A stretch of DNA of 64,000 nucleotides from Nymphaea colorata (taxonomy: Eukaryota > Streptophyta > Magnoliopsida > Nymphaeales > Nymphaeaceae): assembly GCF_008831285.2 (NCBI RefSeq), contig NC_045138.2, positions 17,579,934-17,643,933 on the forward strand, in the 5' to 3' direction. Under the pieces are notes generated by a model. It was not told the origin of the DNA, did not search any database, and saw only the letters and a list, made by a program, of their open reading frames with translations. Shown here piece by piece: positions 1 to 13,157 of the stretch. Every line of letters starts with the position of its first letter. Position 1 is the first letter of the stretch. Both the position numbers and the translations under genes were made by a program.

Positions 1-63
1 CCAAGATTCGAATCCCAAGAAGAGACATCTACACACCAGCCTGCTCCAGTAAAAAAAAAAAAG
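1..63 (+). repeat. possible SINE 3' end with A-run
   Basis: The window opens with a B-box-like string (ATTCGAATCCC) followed after about 35 bases by an A-run at 51-63. This is the layout of a tRNA-derived SINE tail. The 5' part, including any A box, lies outside the window. It sits downstream of, or in an intron of, the leftward bHLH gene. The B-box match alone is weak evidence. Confidence 0.25.
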
Positions 64-658
64 GAAAAGAATAAAGAAGCACCTAATTCGATGCTAAAGG
101 GCTAACAGACAATTTGCTTGCTTAAATAAATCCGATGACGACTGAGAAGTCATATTGGCAGTAGGCGTATTGCGAGGATATCCTTTGTTTGGCACACAAT
201 TTATGCCATTCTTTGAAATAAAACAAAAAAAGTGCTAAATTTTCTCAAGAATGAAGTACATAATGGGTGCTATTGTATTGTTTGCATGCCTCAAATGCAC
301 ATCCACCTTTTCTGCAGACATAAATACGAGCAAACATGGAAAAAGGAAATACTGTTTCTGGACCACGCAGGCCCCAATATTCTTAGTCATGGAAAAAGTA
401 GGAATGTGAATTGAGTTATACTGAAGAGTTGAGTCCTTTAATAAAAATCTTCAAAATATGCCCAGAGATAATTTCTCTACCAAAAGAAGCAAAAGGTGCA
501 CAGCTTGTCTCGTCTGTTTAAGTGATATAATCACAACTGTAAATGCAATGGACACAAGTACAGACAACAACTGGAAAGCTTATTCCAGAATTGAATTTAT
601 CATTTCAGAAAAGGTAAAATTAGGCAAGGATAAATATAGATTTTAAATGAAATATCAC

Positions 659-3600
659 CTCGATAGTGGGAGATGGGATGTCAGCCACTAGTTGCGCAAC
701 AGTTCCTGCCCCACCTAGCCTGCTCATGCTTAACACCTGTTAAAGTTTAATCAACACTTTACTAAGTTACAATATCTAGACAAAAATATGTCCTAACAGA
801 CAAAAAGGAGTATCTCTGCTTCTACTTTCACTCAGGATCCTAAAAGTGATAGGAATGAAAGACGTGCATCATTGTCAAGCTGATAAATGGGGTGCCAGCT
901 AGACTAGCCACTTTGCATAATTTTTTGAAATGAGTTAAAAGAAGCATCTGATAGTGAGAGTCACCACATTTAACAATGACATGAAACTACTGCATATCCA
1001 GCCAACTACACTATGATATAATGATTAAGCTTATGAAATCCACCATTCCTGCATATCTAGTGAACCATCCACAGAAGTGCTTAGGCAGTCCTTAATATGA
1101 CGATGAATCAGAAAGTGAAATGCATAAACATAAAGCAAATGCCACATGAGTAAAAAGCAAAATGAATATAGCAAACTGCTGGTGCATTATGGCTAGTAGA
1201 GAGGAAAATTTCCCCAATTAATAGAGAAAGAGAGAGAGCTTTCGCCAATTAGTAGGAGAGAGCAACATTACATTTACTTGTAATCTGAGAAACTTTACGT
1301 AGTCCATAATTTCGTCAAGCATGGCTGCTCTGTCCGTCTGCATAAAGATTAAGGAAAGCAAATAAACAAAATTAAAAATTAAATTTAAAAATTTGAAAAC
1401 AGGAAAAAATGGGAAATTACAGTGACAAATGGGTAATGTCCAAGTGTCCACATTGCGTGTTTCTGAAAATAGGTAATACTTGACATGGAGGAAGATGAGT
1501 TGACTATCGAACAACAAAGACCATATTTTTTAATTTTCAGAGAATTTATCCAGCTAGGATGATATCCATAAAGCTTGGAGGACCAAGAGGTTGGTCAAAC
1601 AAGCATCACTTTCTTCAAGAAACAGTGTTTCTGTGTATCCAGACAACTAGATGAGGCTTTCTAACATTAATAGTTGGCATTTATTAGGTTAAGAGCAATT
1701 ACTCAGCTCATCATAACTTGTTCACAAATATGCGAATGACGTATATGGCTCCAGAAAATGAAAGCCTCCTTGAAAAACAGGCATGCTAGGCAAGGGCCTA
1801 GAACTACTCCAGCGACAACAAGATTAAAGCACTACAGGCTAAATGGTGCCATATCACTGTCAATTATGTGGGGCCAGCACTGTACAGCCATGATGATTGA
1901 CCTAGAAAACAATACATTGATTGTGCCGGAGCAGTAGGCGTAGGATAAGTTGAAGGAAATGCAATGCTTTATTCCATGACACCCTGATCCCTTCAGAAGA
2001 GGTGGCATTTGTGGGGCCAAGCACAACAACTATCTCAGAATTACATGGCAGCATGAAGCACAAGAAGGTCATATGCAATCCTCCAAGGTCACACATTTCC
2101 AGAATTCAATTTTCAACCGAACACCAGGACAAATGTTGAAAAAGCGTCTGCATGTAAAACTAATTTCAAGCCACTGTTGAGAAGAATAGGATCAAATTTT
2201 TTTTATTCACTATTTGATGCTGGATGTTCTGATGGATGAATGGCCATGCATTGCAGATAATTTGACACTGATACTTGTCCCTCACATAAGCCTTCTCTTC
2301 ACGTCTTCATGACAATTGTTCTCCCAGGAAATAGTGATAACAAACAAGCAAGAACACTATGTAGATGACCAGACACAATATTTCAAGCAGAAGAACAATA
2401 GTAGAAGACATGAACTGCCTTGTTCACCAAAAGAAAATGAACAACACTGATACAATAAAGTTAAAATAGCATTACAGAGGACATCAGCACTTAGATGAGC
2501 ACATTACACGTACAGATAAGGCTAGTTATCATGCCTATGTATTAACACACTAAGCAACTCATGACATAAAGACTGCTACAGTTAACCTCAAAAGGAGTAC
2601 CTTGTTAGAACTGGGTACCAACTCCTGCAGCTGCTTCATCCTTTCAGCAATTCTTTCCCTGCGTAACTGTATCAAAAGAGTAGTTGGGCGCAGCATCAGT
2701 ACCGCAGCACATATATGTGAACAGAAGAAGTGCATGAACAAGAAGTAATGTGCTTCCCATCAATTAAGTAGGAACATCATGCTACTACAAATTGAAAAGC
2801 AAACATGCTCAACTGTTCATGGAACAAGAAGCTAGACTTGTTTTTGAAGTTTTGTATCTAAAAGGAAAAACCCTTGTCCATGTGGATCTGGTTTCTGTAT
2901 GAGGATTTGACTCACGGGCAAGCAAGATCCTCCAACATATATTATAAATGCATTATTCACTGTAACCAAGGGTTCATCTGGCAAGATACTTAACAGATTG
3001 AACATATCTGCTCGACATGCCACATAAGTCTGGATCAATTCATTCATTCAACAGTGTATATTATTTTTAGCAAATAGCTCCCCCTTTCCTGTCATAATCA
3101 CTTGTGTACGCAGAGACAGGCAGACAAACTTACCCTTTCTGCAATACTATGAGGATCTGTTGCTTGGCCTCGCCTTGCACGCACTCTGGGACGTACTGCT
3201 GGTGGGTGTGGCACAGGTGCACTGGTTGCGGTCTGAGCATGAAAAGGCTGGCATGGTGCAATTCCTTGTCCTGACTGAATCTCGAAATCAGTAATAAAGA
3301 AGAAGAAGGGAAGAACATTTCGTGTATTGAATGGTTCCAAGCATGGCTATGTGAGCTAGCAGCTACAGATGAAATTACATGTTAGTTTTGACAAATTAAT
3401 GAAAAGGCCCTCTCGTCAGAATGATCAACGTGGGTGCTTCCAGAAGTGTAAGCTACTATGGGATCACATCTATAAGCAGATGCTTCACCAGAAGTACAAA
3501 ATATGATTTCCGCTATAACACAAACTCCATAAGGATTAAATTCATGTAAACTATGATTCTCTAGCAAGATTCAAGTGCAACTATAATATCATTATCACCT

Positions 3601-6558
3601 TGCCCACTGTCAAAAATTTTTGTACAACTACAAAATGCAAGATAATAGAATACCGGTAAGCTAAATGAAGGTTGGAGAGACTTCACCTAGATGCTGGTGA
3701 ATAGGCAATGTTGGTTGTGCATGTTCGTGCAGAAGGATGCTGCTATGATTAAAAAAAATAATTATGCATGGTTGTCGTATATCTTAGTATTTGTCGGATT
3801 TGCACTCTCAAGGAATGTTATTGGTCAACGATGACGATGTCAAGCAAGACCGACAATGATATGGTTGTGACATGTAGCATTACGACATGAATGATCATGA
3901 TACATGGCGATAAGTGACATACATGATGAAGAAAGCATATAGCATGCTCTTATATGATCCTGCCATCATTTTCGATTCGGTTGGAAAAGACAAGCCGAAG
4001 CATGGTTAGGATGGATTCAGATAAGTGGCAGACAATTATCGAACATGCAATATTGAGCCCCAGGCTGCAGACAACTCTTAGCGGATTGCACCCGACTATC
4101 CAAAAGCATGAAGGTCAACCAGTTTGATCTTCGAATTGAATGATCAAAGACCGAAGCATTATCCCCAGTCTATGGTTTGGCATCACGTGTGCCACTCCAT
4201 TTTTTTCTCGTCTAAAATTACAACATCGTCATCAATGCGTCATCATTCAGCGCCTCCTCCTAACTTCAATGGCCTCTTCCTTCTCGTTCATTCCCTTCAC
4301 TATGTATCATGTCAATGAATCTTTGGGGAACAGCAGCAGGTTTGACAAATTGACTTGACCATTGATGGGAAAGCCATCAAGTAACCAGCTTCGGAATCGA
4401 ATATCTGGATTTATGCTGCTAGAAAACTACAGATCTGAACTTGTCTTGAATCTCAATCAAATTGACATGAAGAGCTCTAAGAATGGACCAAGTTGTTTAC
4501 TGTCAATTGCTTCTGCTTAAAACGAGCTCAACAACACCGACCTCCAGTAGGACCCGGTTGCTAAGGTCAATGGCTTCTCCTTAAAACCAGAGCACACCAC
4601 AAAAAACTAAGATGGTGTGTCCTCCATAAAATCTTCAAAATCTCAAAATATTTATATTTTTACGATTTTCAATATTTTCATTTTCTTTTACGTTTTCAAT
4701 TAATTATTATATTTAATAATTATCTCAATAAGAGTAGCGCAGTTTAACAACTGGTCGGAATCTTGGAAAGTTGGAAGACTCAGACCGAGACGTCTCTGCA
4801 ACCTCGTCCTTGTGGGCAGTAGGTGTCTCAGTGAGCGCCCTCGCACGTGCGGAGACAAAAGTAAAGCACGCGATCAATGTCGGTGAGTGCGCTGTCAGAG
4901 TCACAAGCACGGGCGCCCTCGCACGTGCCACGCAGACCCATTTTCTTTTTCCTTCGAATGCCCTCCCCTTTGGTCAAATATTACCTCCCAGGCACGGCCC
5001 ACAGTAGGGGCACGTTGGTAATTTTGGTCTAAGACATAGAAAGTTCCTGGAATGCCCTCGTCCTCATTGCCTTGAGGACATTTAACACATTGTGCATTTC
5101 CAATCAGGAGCCTCACTTTGCCTATATTCCACAAAGAAGATCACAATCCATACGTTTCGTTGGAGACGTATTGTATTTGTCCCTCGTAGCAGACCAAAAA
5201 GGAGGCGCACGAATAAAAAAAAAATGCGAAGAAGATGATGTCAGATTTAAAACGTATATACATCGAGGGAAAAGTAAGGTAAAGCGCGGGAAACAATGAG
5301 AAATATCGTACTAAAAACAAGAACCGTAATTAATGAAAGGGCAGCTTTCTTTTGTCATTTCAAACAAGAAAAGAAACTTTCATTGATGGAAATGAGCTTC
5401 TGCCAAGACACTTTTGGTAATAATCTGTCCACTTTTTCACTCAAATTGACAAACGAATAGTCATAGTCAGCCTTCGAGTGATTTTTCTTTTCTAGCAAAC
5501 AAATGGGGTTAGGCAAGCTCCTAGCAAACAGCAGTCAGTTTATGTTAAAGCTTTAAATCCTAGATACAACAGTCAGATCAGATGGGCACTGAATTTTTTA
5601 CCTTTTCTAACTAAAAACATTATGTATAAAACATAAAATTACCAAGTTGGTTTTCTAGAATCTTTTCATATGTTGCAATTTACTAGCTTTGTTTTCCCTC
5701 AAACTTCTAGAGATCTAGAATTTCACAAGTTTGGGTTTCAAATATGTTTTCTTTTCTAAGTATAGACAAATGATCGTTTAACCAAATGTTAGCATCAGAA
5801 GAGAAGAAAACAAGCAAATTTTTGTTTTCATTTTCTTTCTCAAGAGCGGGACAGGATCCTGCATTCGCCACCTTCAAGAAAAGTGAAGGGCATTAAGGTA
5901 ATACGGTGGCGCCAACAAGGGCAAAAAAAAAAAAAACTTTCCAACAGCTTTTGGCCAAAGGGCAAGAGGGTACAGGAAAGAAGTGCGGAGCGATTAATTA
6001 ACGATTTTTCGCGATTAGGAGCAAGAAACTCTGAAAAAATCGCCGTAGTTTACGCACCTGGTGGGCGCCGGCACGAACCGGGGGAGGAATATTCGCGAAC
6101 GGCGGGAACAAGTTCACCGATTGCGCGGCTTCTCTCTCCTTCCCCAAGAAAACAAAAGCAGTTTAGTAGTTTAGCCGGAAAATAAGAAGAAATTACGGAA
6201 AGACCACTATGAGGAAACCGTTCTTTGGCCTTACGTCGGTGGTGGCGGTAGACTTGACGGCCGGCGGGAGCGACTTCCCCTCGGCGTCGTCGCGAAACCG
6301 CTTTCCGCTGCCGGACGCCTCCTCTGGCTTCATGAAACCGCCCTTGCCCTGGTCGAGGCTCAGGCCGAGAGGGAAGATACTGCCCGGGAAACCGCCTCCC
6401 GGGCCCATCTGCAGGACCATCCCCGTGCTCACCGGCATGCCGGCGTCGGGGGCGGTGCCCGCGGAGCCGCTGCCCGCTGTGGCGGTCGAGTAGCCGGGCA
6501 TGGCGAGAATCTGCTCAAAGAACTCATCCGTCATGCCCTCCAGAGGGTTCGTCGTCAT
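659..6558 (-). CDS. UNE12: bHLH transcription factor, UNE12/bHLH7 type (3' end off window)
   Basis: A nuclear basic helix-loop-helix regulator that binds E/G-boxes as a dimer. Five coding exons are visible: 6235-6558, 3134-3274, 2601-2666, 1272-1337 and 659-736. All join in phase 0, giving 225 residues. The N-terminus carries the family's DEFFEQIL (residues 11-18) and FPLGLSLDQGKG (62-73) strings. The bHLH core follows: RPRVRARRGQATDPHSIAER (exon 2, 136-155), LRRERIAERMKQLQELVP (exon 3) and TDRAAMLDEIMDYVKFLRLQ (exon 4). Exon 5 gives VLSMSRLGGAG and a stretch ending SPTIE. The H-x3-E-R-x2-R DNA-contact pattern is intact. The expected C-terminal exons (WEKWSND.., IMPISLA.. in relatives) are not found in 1-658, so they should lie to the left. 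ATG 6558 is chosen because MTTNPLEGMTDEFFEQIL matches family N-termini. Residues 198-199 read VN where VK is usual. UNE12/bHLH7 fits better than the LRL1-3 branch because of TDRAAM and FLRLQ. Confidence 0.88.
3275..6234 (-). other. long intron 1 of the bHLH gene
   Basis: An intron of about 3 kb. It holds no recognised gene. Most of it is AT-rich, but 4740-5010 is GC- and CpG-richer and contains a 16-bp direct repeat with two G-boxes (reported separately). An E2F-consensus-like GCGGGAAA lies at 5286-5293. Short reading frames here show no known domain. Confidence 0.6.
4835..4928. promoter_or_regulatory. two G-boxes inside a 16-bp direct repeat
   Basis: The string GCGCCCTCGCACGTGC occurs exactly at 4835-4850 and again at 4913-4928. 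Each copy contains CACGTG (4844-4849 and 4922-4927), the palindromic G-box bound by bHLH and bZIP factors. They sit in intron 1 of a bHLH gene. Any autoregulatory role is inference. Confidence 0.4.
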
Positions 6559-7010
6559 GATTAAAGGCCCCACAGTTAGAGGAGAAAGATGGGTTCGTGA
6601 GTGGTGATGGCCTTTTAGCTTCTGCGCTTCTGTCTGAACAGTGAGCAGTGACTCTTCTTCTTCTTCACCAAAAAAACAAAAATGAAAGTAAAGGGAAGGG
6701 AAGAGTTGTTTATAGAAGGAAGCGGGAGGCCTCGAACCGGGGATTGTCGGGAAATACGGCGGCAAATTCCATCCTCCCCATTGAGACAGACATTTGGGTC
6801 TCCGAGATATCTAGAGATTTGTTATATGCTTCAAACACACACTCCCTCCCTCTCACTCTCTCTCTCTACTCACTTTTTTCTTCTGCATATATCTCAGGTG
6901 GATTTAGAGAGAGAAAGAGAGTGAGGACTCCGGTTTTTGCTTCTTCGTGATCGCTCGCTCGGGCGGACTCTTATACGCAAAGCGAAACGTGGACGAGACT
7001 ACCCCGGAGT
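6559..7010 (-). promoter_or_regulatory. 5' leader and proximal promoter of the bHLH gene
   Basis: Upstream of ATG 6558 the sense strand carries a GA run (plus-strand TC at 6851-6868) and a CT run (plus-strand GA at 6906-6922). No clear TATA box could be fixed. An upstream in-frame extension to 6765 exists, but it starts in low-complexity sequence and is taken as leader. Confidence 0.4.
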
Positions 7011-7554
7011 TTTTCAAGAATGACGTTCACGGAAGCTCGGGTTGGGAAAATCGTTCTCCGAATTTACGGTGTTGTGTTTAAAAAAGCAGCCCATACGTTT
7101 TCCGCTCGCCACCTGTTGAAGGTTGCCCTTCAGGTGATGTGGCAACAATCGTTACGTGTTCGCCTTCTGATATCAGTTTCTTGCTTCTTTATACCAACCG
7201 ATACGCATCAAATCGCCCATTCATTTTTTTTTATTATTTTTTATCGCCTTTTTATTGTTTTTTGTGCTCACAAAACCATGAATAAGAATCGCCTCTATAT
7301 TTTAAACAATTAGATAAAAAGATACTTTTATTGTTGGTTTGTTAATATATAGCCGTTGTATGCCGATTTAGCCGATACAGCCCTCCAACACTTGACCGTA
7401 TCGCTCTGCTAATGATACCATACGCATTAGCAGATACAGACAGATACGCATCGATTCGGATAATATCTCATCCTGTGGAACTTATCTTAGATAAATTCCA
7501 CCTTTATGCAAACACGCCTTAAATAAATAGAATATCATTTCCAACCAAAGCTTG

Positions 7555-7650
7555 GGCATGACACACCTGGGAAGGCAAAAGCTGGCGGCAAGTGACCAGT
7601 CACTAGTTCGACTCTCATAGCCGACAGCATGATGCATAGACTTGGGCACT
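7555..7650 (+). repeat. possible degenerate tRNA-derived SINE
   Basis: A short segment with a B-box-like TAGTTCGACTC preceded by GGCAAGTGACCAGTCAC. A similar arrangement (GGTCACTGGTTCGAGTCAC) occurs near 47796-47820, suggesting one decayed family. The A box is unclear and there is no poly(A) tail. Confidence 0.25.
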
Positions 7651-8193
7651 CGTATTTAAATAAACAAATCATTTAGACATCAAGATATAGATAAGCAATT
7701 GAAGACAACTAAGATGTAAATAAATAAAATCTTTGTGGCTGTATAGGCAACTGCCCTCACAAACTCATATGTGGTTCGGCCACGGCTTCTTCTAGAAGAG
7801 TTTGTAGGATTCGCAGCTCTGATTAAACACGATTCCTTTTGTGATTTTTGACCTTCCCACTCACAGTTGCCATAGGTACAGTAAAAGCTTGAAAAGTCCC
7901 ACTCACTCTTTCATTTGAAACACATCTTGTATATATTTTAATCTTTATAAAAAAAAGCAAATGCTAGATTGCAATAAACAGTAGTGTAATTCATATGCTA
8001 AGAAAAAAATTGATAAGAATATGCTTTTACATAAAGATTGCCTTCTCTTCTACTCACAAAAATAGCCAAGTTTGCACATTTTGGCATACAGATTCTTTAT
8101 TATTCAAAGTTCAATTACGTAGTGCTTTGAATTTTCAACGTAAAATTCCGCCGGTAAAATTCAGCCGATGATTGTGTGGTGAACTAGAAGCCA

Positions 8194-8342
<149 letters not shown>

Positions 8343-9051
8343 CACTAAAAAATATAAACTTGATCAGGTCAAAGTACTCAGTATTTGAGAGGTCAATTGA
8401 TGAGAAGAACACTCTATAAGTGTTATATGAATTTACCTTCAAAGATTGAGACAGATTCATAAAACACTAAAACTAGTATTCTATGAATCTGACTGAAAAA
8501 AAGAAAAAGATTTAATCGTTAATTGGATTCAAAATACAATATAATTGCATCATGCCCTAAATCTTAAGGTATTTAATTGAGATCCGCTAAAGATGTGATG
8601 CAATTGCATTGACATGTTACTTGGAAATAGAATTGATCGTGAGTAGGCCCGATAATATTGTTGTACTGAATTTAATAGCATTGGATTTAAGTTTTATAAA
8701 GTGATTAATAAAAAATTATTATATTTTTTGAACACATGTTCCTAAAACAGATAGTCACACGTAATCTCAAAAAAATTATGTTATTATTTCAAGAAATATA
8801 AAGCAATTTAAATATTGTTTTCACATCTAACAATGACCGTATCAAATGTTTGAATCGTTTGCCTTCATAGGCATTGCCATTCAAAAGGAAATAGAATTTT
8901 CTAACAAAGTCAAGCGACCAGTAGAAGTGTTTCAAAAAGGTAAACGTGTGTTTGATTTCCGTGGATCTCAAATCCTAGGTAATCTCCAATGTCTGATAGC
9001 AAATCCATAATTGAATCAAATTGTGGATTTTAGCTTCTACCCCCAACGTGA

Positions 9052-9094
9052 ATTTCAAATCCACACTTTAAAGTCAAAAGTGTGGATTTGAGAT
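9052..9094. repeat. short perfect hairpin
   Basis: CAAATCCACACTTT at 9056-9069 is the exact reverse complement of AAAGTGTGGATTTG at 9077-9090, with a 7-base loop. The stem extends a few bases with one mismatch. Variants of CAAATCC recur within 150 bases on both sides, so this may be the core of a small foldback element. Its ends could not be fixed. Confidence 0.5.
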
Positions 9095-12000
9095 GGGATT
9101 TGGATTTAAAAACCGCGAATCTCAAATTTACATAAGGAATCTCCTTCACTTTCTTTCATTCCCTTTGTCACATGGACACTGCAGAAGCCCATGTACCCAC
9201 TCCAACACGCCGACACGTGGATCTGAACACGGGACATGGGTGGAACATGCCAAAAAAATAAACTATTAATTTAATATTTTTTTATTTTATCATTTTTTTG
9301 TGATACATCCAATTATTTTTATGAACAATCATTTCAAATACTCAGCATTATTGTAATAAAACAAACTTTTTTACTAGATTATAAGAGTGAACTATTAATT
9401 TAATATATTTTTATGTTATCATTTTTGAAAATATAAAATTTGTGATATCCGCTTATTCAATTTTTTTTCAAAATTGTTCATATGACGTAGCTCATTCCTA
9501 TAGAGGATTCAGGACTGCCTTTGATCCTTGGAGTCACTTAGGAAGACTTTGTTGAGCCGACTTGATATAAGTAATCCCAGTCCAGTGTTGATAAGGAGCC
9601 GAGTCGAGGTCCTAACCGAGCCTCACCAGCATACATCGACCATACCGGGTCATGACCGATACAAGTTCGTCTCGGAAAAGGGGCGACTTGGGTAATCCGG
9701 TAAGGGCATTCCCGTCCTCTGCAAAGGTGGGAAAACGGGAACAGGACAGGGCATTGGCTTTTGACTCTTTTAATGACGAAAATACCCTTTCTGGTTGGAG
9801 TCTTGTCTTCTTGTTGGAAAAGGAGCGGTGGCGCTCCACTTTCCGGCGAGAAAAAGAGATACGTGCAGTCTTGTTTTCGGAAAAGAAATAAAGGTGCCGT
9901 TAAAATTTTTTGGACAAAATTTTCCTCCACCTTTTCAGAAAATTCCGAAGTAAAGCCACACTTCTGGCCGGAAAATCAACTTTTTAGAAGGGTATCCTCT
10001 GTCTAAAATCTTAGGCTGAAAGGTGCCCCTAAGCTTTCCGATTAAATTGGTGGCATTGAAGCCTTTCCAACAGACGAGTGTCCAAAAAAAAAACACCATG
10101 CTGGACTTCGACTCGGCGAAAAGACTTAGAAGAAAATGAGCTGAATTGAATCCGATTCGGCTTGCCTGTGAGTGAAGAATGAAAATCACAAAATATATAT
10201 TTTCAAGCCAAAAAATTCAGAAAACAAAATAGGAAAAATGTAAAGAATAATATTAAAAGTAATGAAAATAAGCTATGTGTCCCATAAAATTTAAAAAAGA
10301 TACGATTCAATTGTGAACTACACAATAATTTTTTAGTCACAACAGGCATTTGGACGGCAAACAAGAAAAGTTGAATGAAAAGTCCATAGAAATTGAGTAC
10401 CATTAAAGAATTTTTCCAAAGAAAACGACTTACATTTTGTTTTCATTTTTTCCCTCACCAATTAGTGAAAATTCACCCGTTTATTACACCTGAACATTTT
10501 TCTTTTCAAAATTACCAATAGCCCCCTCAAGACCTTTTCCAAAGTTTTTCTCAAAAAAAAAAATGGTGTGTAGGTCTGACCTTTTCTCCAACCTTGTTAG
10601 GCTGAGATACTGGCTTTTCTCTTGGTTAAAGAGTAGACGCACTTTATGACATTCTTTACCAAAAGTGAAAAAAGTCGCGTCCACTAAAGACACCCTTAAA
10701 TATGCATCAAACGCTAAGCAGCTCAAACAAGAATAGAAAAGTAGAGAGAGAGAGAGAGAGAGGAAAAAAAAATGCATATTGTGCCTATTTTTATGTAAAT
10801 AATAAGTGGTGGGTCCCCCATTGCTTAAAAGAAAGTATGTGTGTTGTATTAGTGGTAATCAAGAGTTATTTATTTGTCCAATAATACTTAATAAATACAT
10901 AATTGACAGAAAATAATTCGAATACTGGAGCCCTGCCCACTCATTGGTTGAATAATAGAACGAGTAAAGTATGTAAAGTTTGAAAGCTAGGATTCCTGTG
11001 TCATTATTAGCAGAGAAAGTTCTAAACAGAGATCATCGGAATGCTTCATTTAGCTCAGGAAATAAGTAAAGAAACATGGTTTTACATGAAGAAAGGTGGA
11101 TTAGGCATGATTGCTAATTTAATGCAAACAAGATGGGGATTTATAGTCCAACATGAAACCAAACCCAAACTATAAGAAGAATAAGAACAAAAAGAAGAAG
11201 AAGGAAAACATTAAAGGCAAGACCAGATGAGATGTCTTCAAGAGAATGAAGACCCCCTTCTCCCCACCCTCGGGATTTAAGACTGCATCGAGACTTAGGT
11301 GAAAAGCGGGATACTTGTCAACTACAGTGTATTGCATCTACTATAATTTGTAGTCTCGAAAAGCAGCGACCGCATGAATCAATCTAACGTTTAGACCTTC
11401 ACTGATTTGCTAAGCTGACCAGTTATGCTATGCCCTTTAAAAGCAGATGAGCTATCCAATTATAATTATGCAAGTAGTGATTTACATGGTCACAGACTGG
11501 TCCCACCACAAAGGCACATCTGACATCATCAGCCTATACTTATGGTCACTGATCACTACAGTGGAAGGTGATGATCATCATCATATTACCTAATTGCTCA
11601 AAAAGAGAATTATTTGAGGCATGCCAATGTGGGGTTGGTGATGAAAAGTTTATGTATTTTGGTAACAAAAAGTTAAACACATAAAATTCTTATAAGAAAT
11701 GAAAAGGACTTGAGTGCAACATCACAGTAAACATGCCATGATGAGTGTTCTTCAGGTCAACTTTGGTTATTATTGTTACCATTGTGAGTTGCTTTCAACT
11801 TTACTTGGAAACCCTAAGACTGTGCCTGGAAAGCTCAGTTTTGGCACTCCAAGTTACTGATCTTGGTAGATATTTTATAAGCCAGGATTGCAAAGGTGCT
11901 GCTAGTTTTAGGGGAGACCAGATCTGAATGCATATGATACAAACAGGCCACCTAAGCTTACATATCTTAGGTATCCACCACCAAGGAGCTTTCATCCAGA

Positions 12001-12948
12001 GACATCAATATATCTGATTTGCATCAGATGTTTGATTGATTAAGAAATCAGGTCAGATTTGGATTTAAGAAATGACATCTGAACAGATTCAGATATGCAC
12101 AAGTATTTGAACGGATTTAGATTCAGATTAGGTTCAGATTTAAATAAACATCATATATCCAGTGCTCTTACATTTTAAAAATCGGTGAAATTCGGTTCAA
12201 AATTTGGATTTTGAAATTGGATTTCAGATTTAGGTTCATATATGACTTTTCTTTGTTCACATCTGAATGTGAATTCCAATTCAAATATGTGAATATCTGA
12301 AAAACAGACACGATTAAGAGTACACCAGATTCGAATCCGATCCATCGACATCTCTACTAATGTTGGTAACATGCCATCAATGCTAGAGTTATCGCCTACT
12401 CCGCAGCCATGATCGGACAACCAGTTTAAGCACCACCACATCAATCTAAGTGGGTCTGACCTGATCACAATTTCTAGCTTCTATCAAGGTGGCCTTGTGG
12501 ATTAGATATGCCACCTTTTAGTTTTTTCATGAGAAAAGGTAATGCACAAAGCTAGCAATACCTAGTTGTTGGTCAAACTGCAGCTCATAATAATCAGAGA
12601 TATATAAGTGCAAGAACTGAATATTCCAGATGCAGATATTATACCAACAGACAATGTTTTGAAATTATCCCAAATCCAACAATATATTATTATGTCAAAG
12701 ACAATTTGTTAATAATGCGAGCTTATTCTAAGATATTCCAAATTTAACTATATGCTATTTGAGATTAGGGCACTTTAGTAATACCACCAAATGAGTGTTG
12801 CAAAATCTTTTTTAATAGCTGAAAGTATTTCCAGAAAATTTAAGTAATCGAAATTACCATTTTACAGGCTACCAAAAATGGGTAAGACTTGAAGGCACCT
12901 CTTCAACCACTAGGACCTATATTTACGAGGATAGCATCACATTCTTTA

Positions 12949-13154
12949 GGCCATGTTTGATGCACAGAAGGGTAAGATTACCGTGGAAAAATTGCTGTGG
13001 ACTCTAGGTCCGACTTTTTTGCGTGAGAATTTTTTTCAAAATCAATGAAAAACACAGGGTAAGATTTGCTATGTTTGATGTTGCAAGGGAAACGATATGA
13101 ACATGGAGAAATTTCTTTGATACACAGTCTTTTTCCAGTGCATCAAACGGAGCC
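12949..13154. mobile_element. Tourist-like MITE (PIF/Harbinger type)
   Basis: The left end GGCCATGTTTGATGCAC and the reverse complement of the right end, GGCTCCGTTTGATGCAC, form terminal inverted repeats with three mismatches. The 206-bp element is flanked by TTA at 12946-12948 and TTA at 13155-13157, the target duplication used by PIF/Harbinger and Tourist elements. It has no coding capacity. It lies in intergenic DNA. Confidence 0.75.
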
Positions 13155-13157
13155 TTA

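Noticed and set aside
6209-6493. 94-codon plus-strand frame
   Set aside because: Antisense shadow of bHLH exon 1; no domain.
9538-9930. 130-codon minus frame and overlapping plus frames
   Set aside because: Mutually overlapping frames in a CpG-richer block; no family resemblance in any of them.
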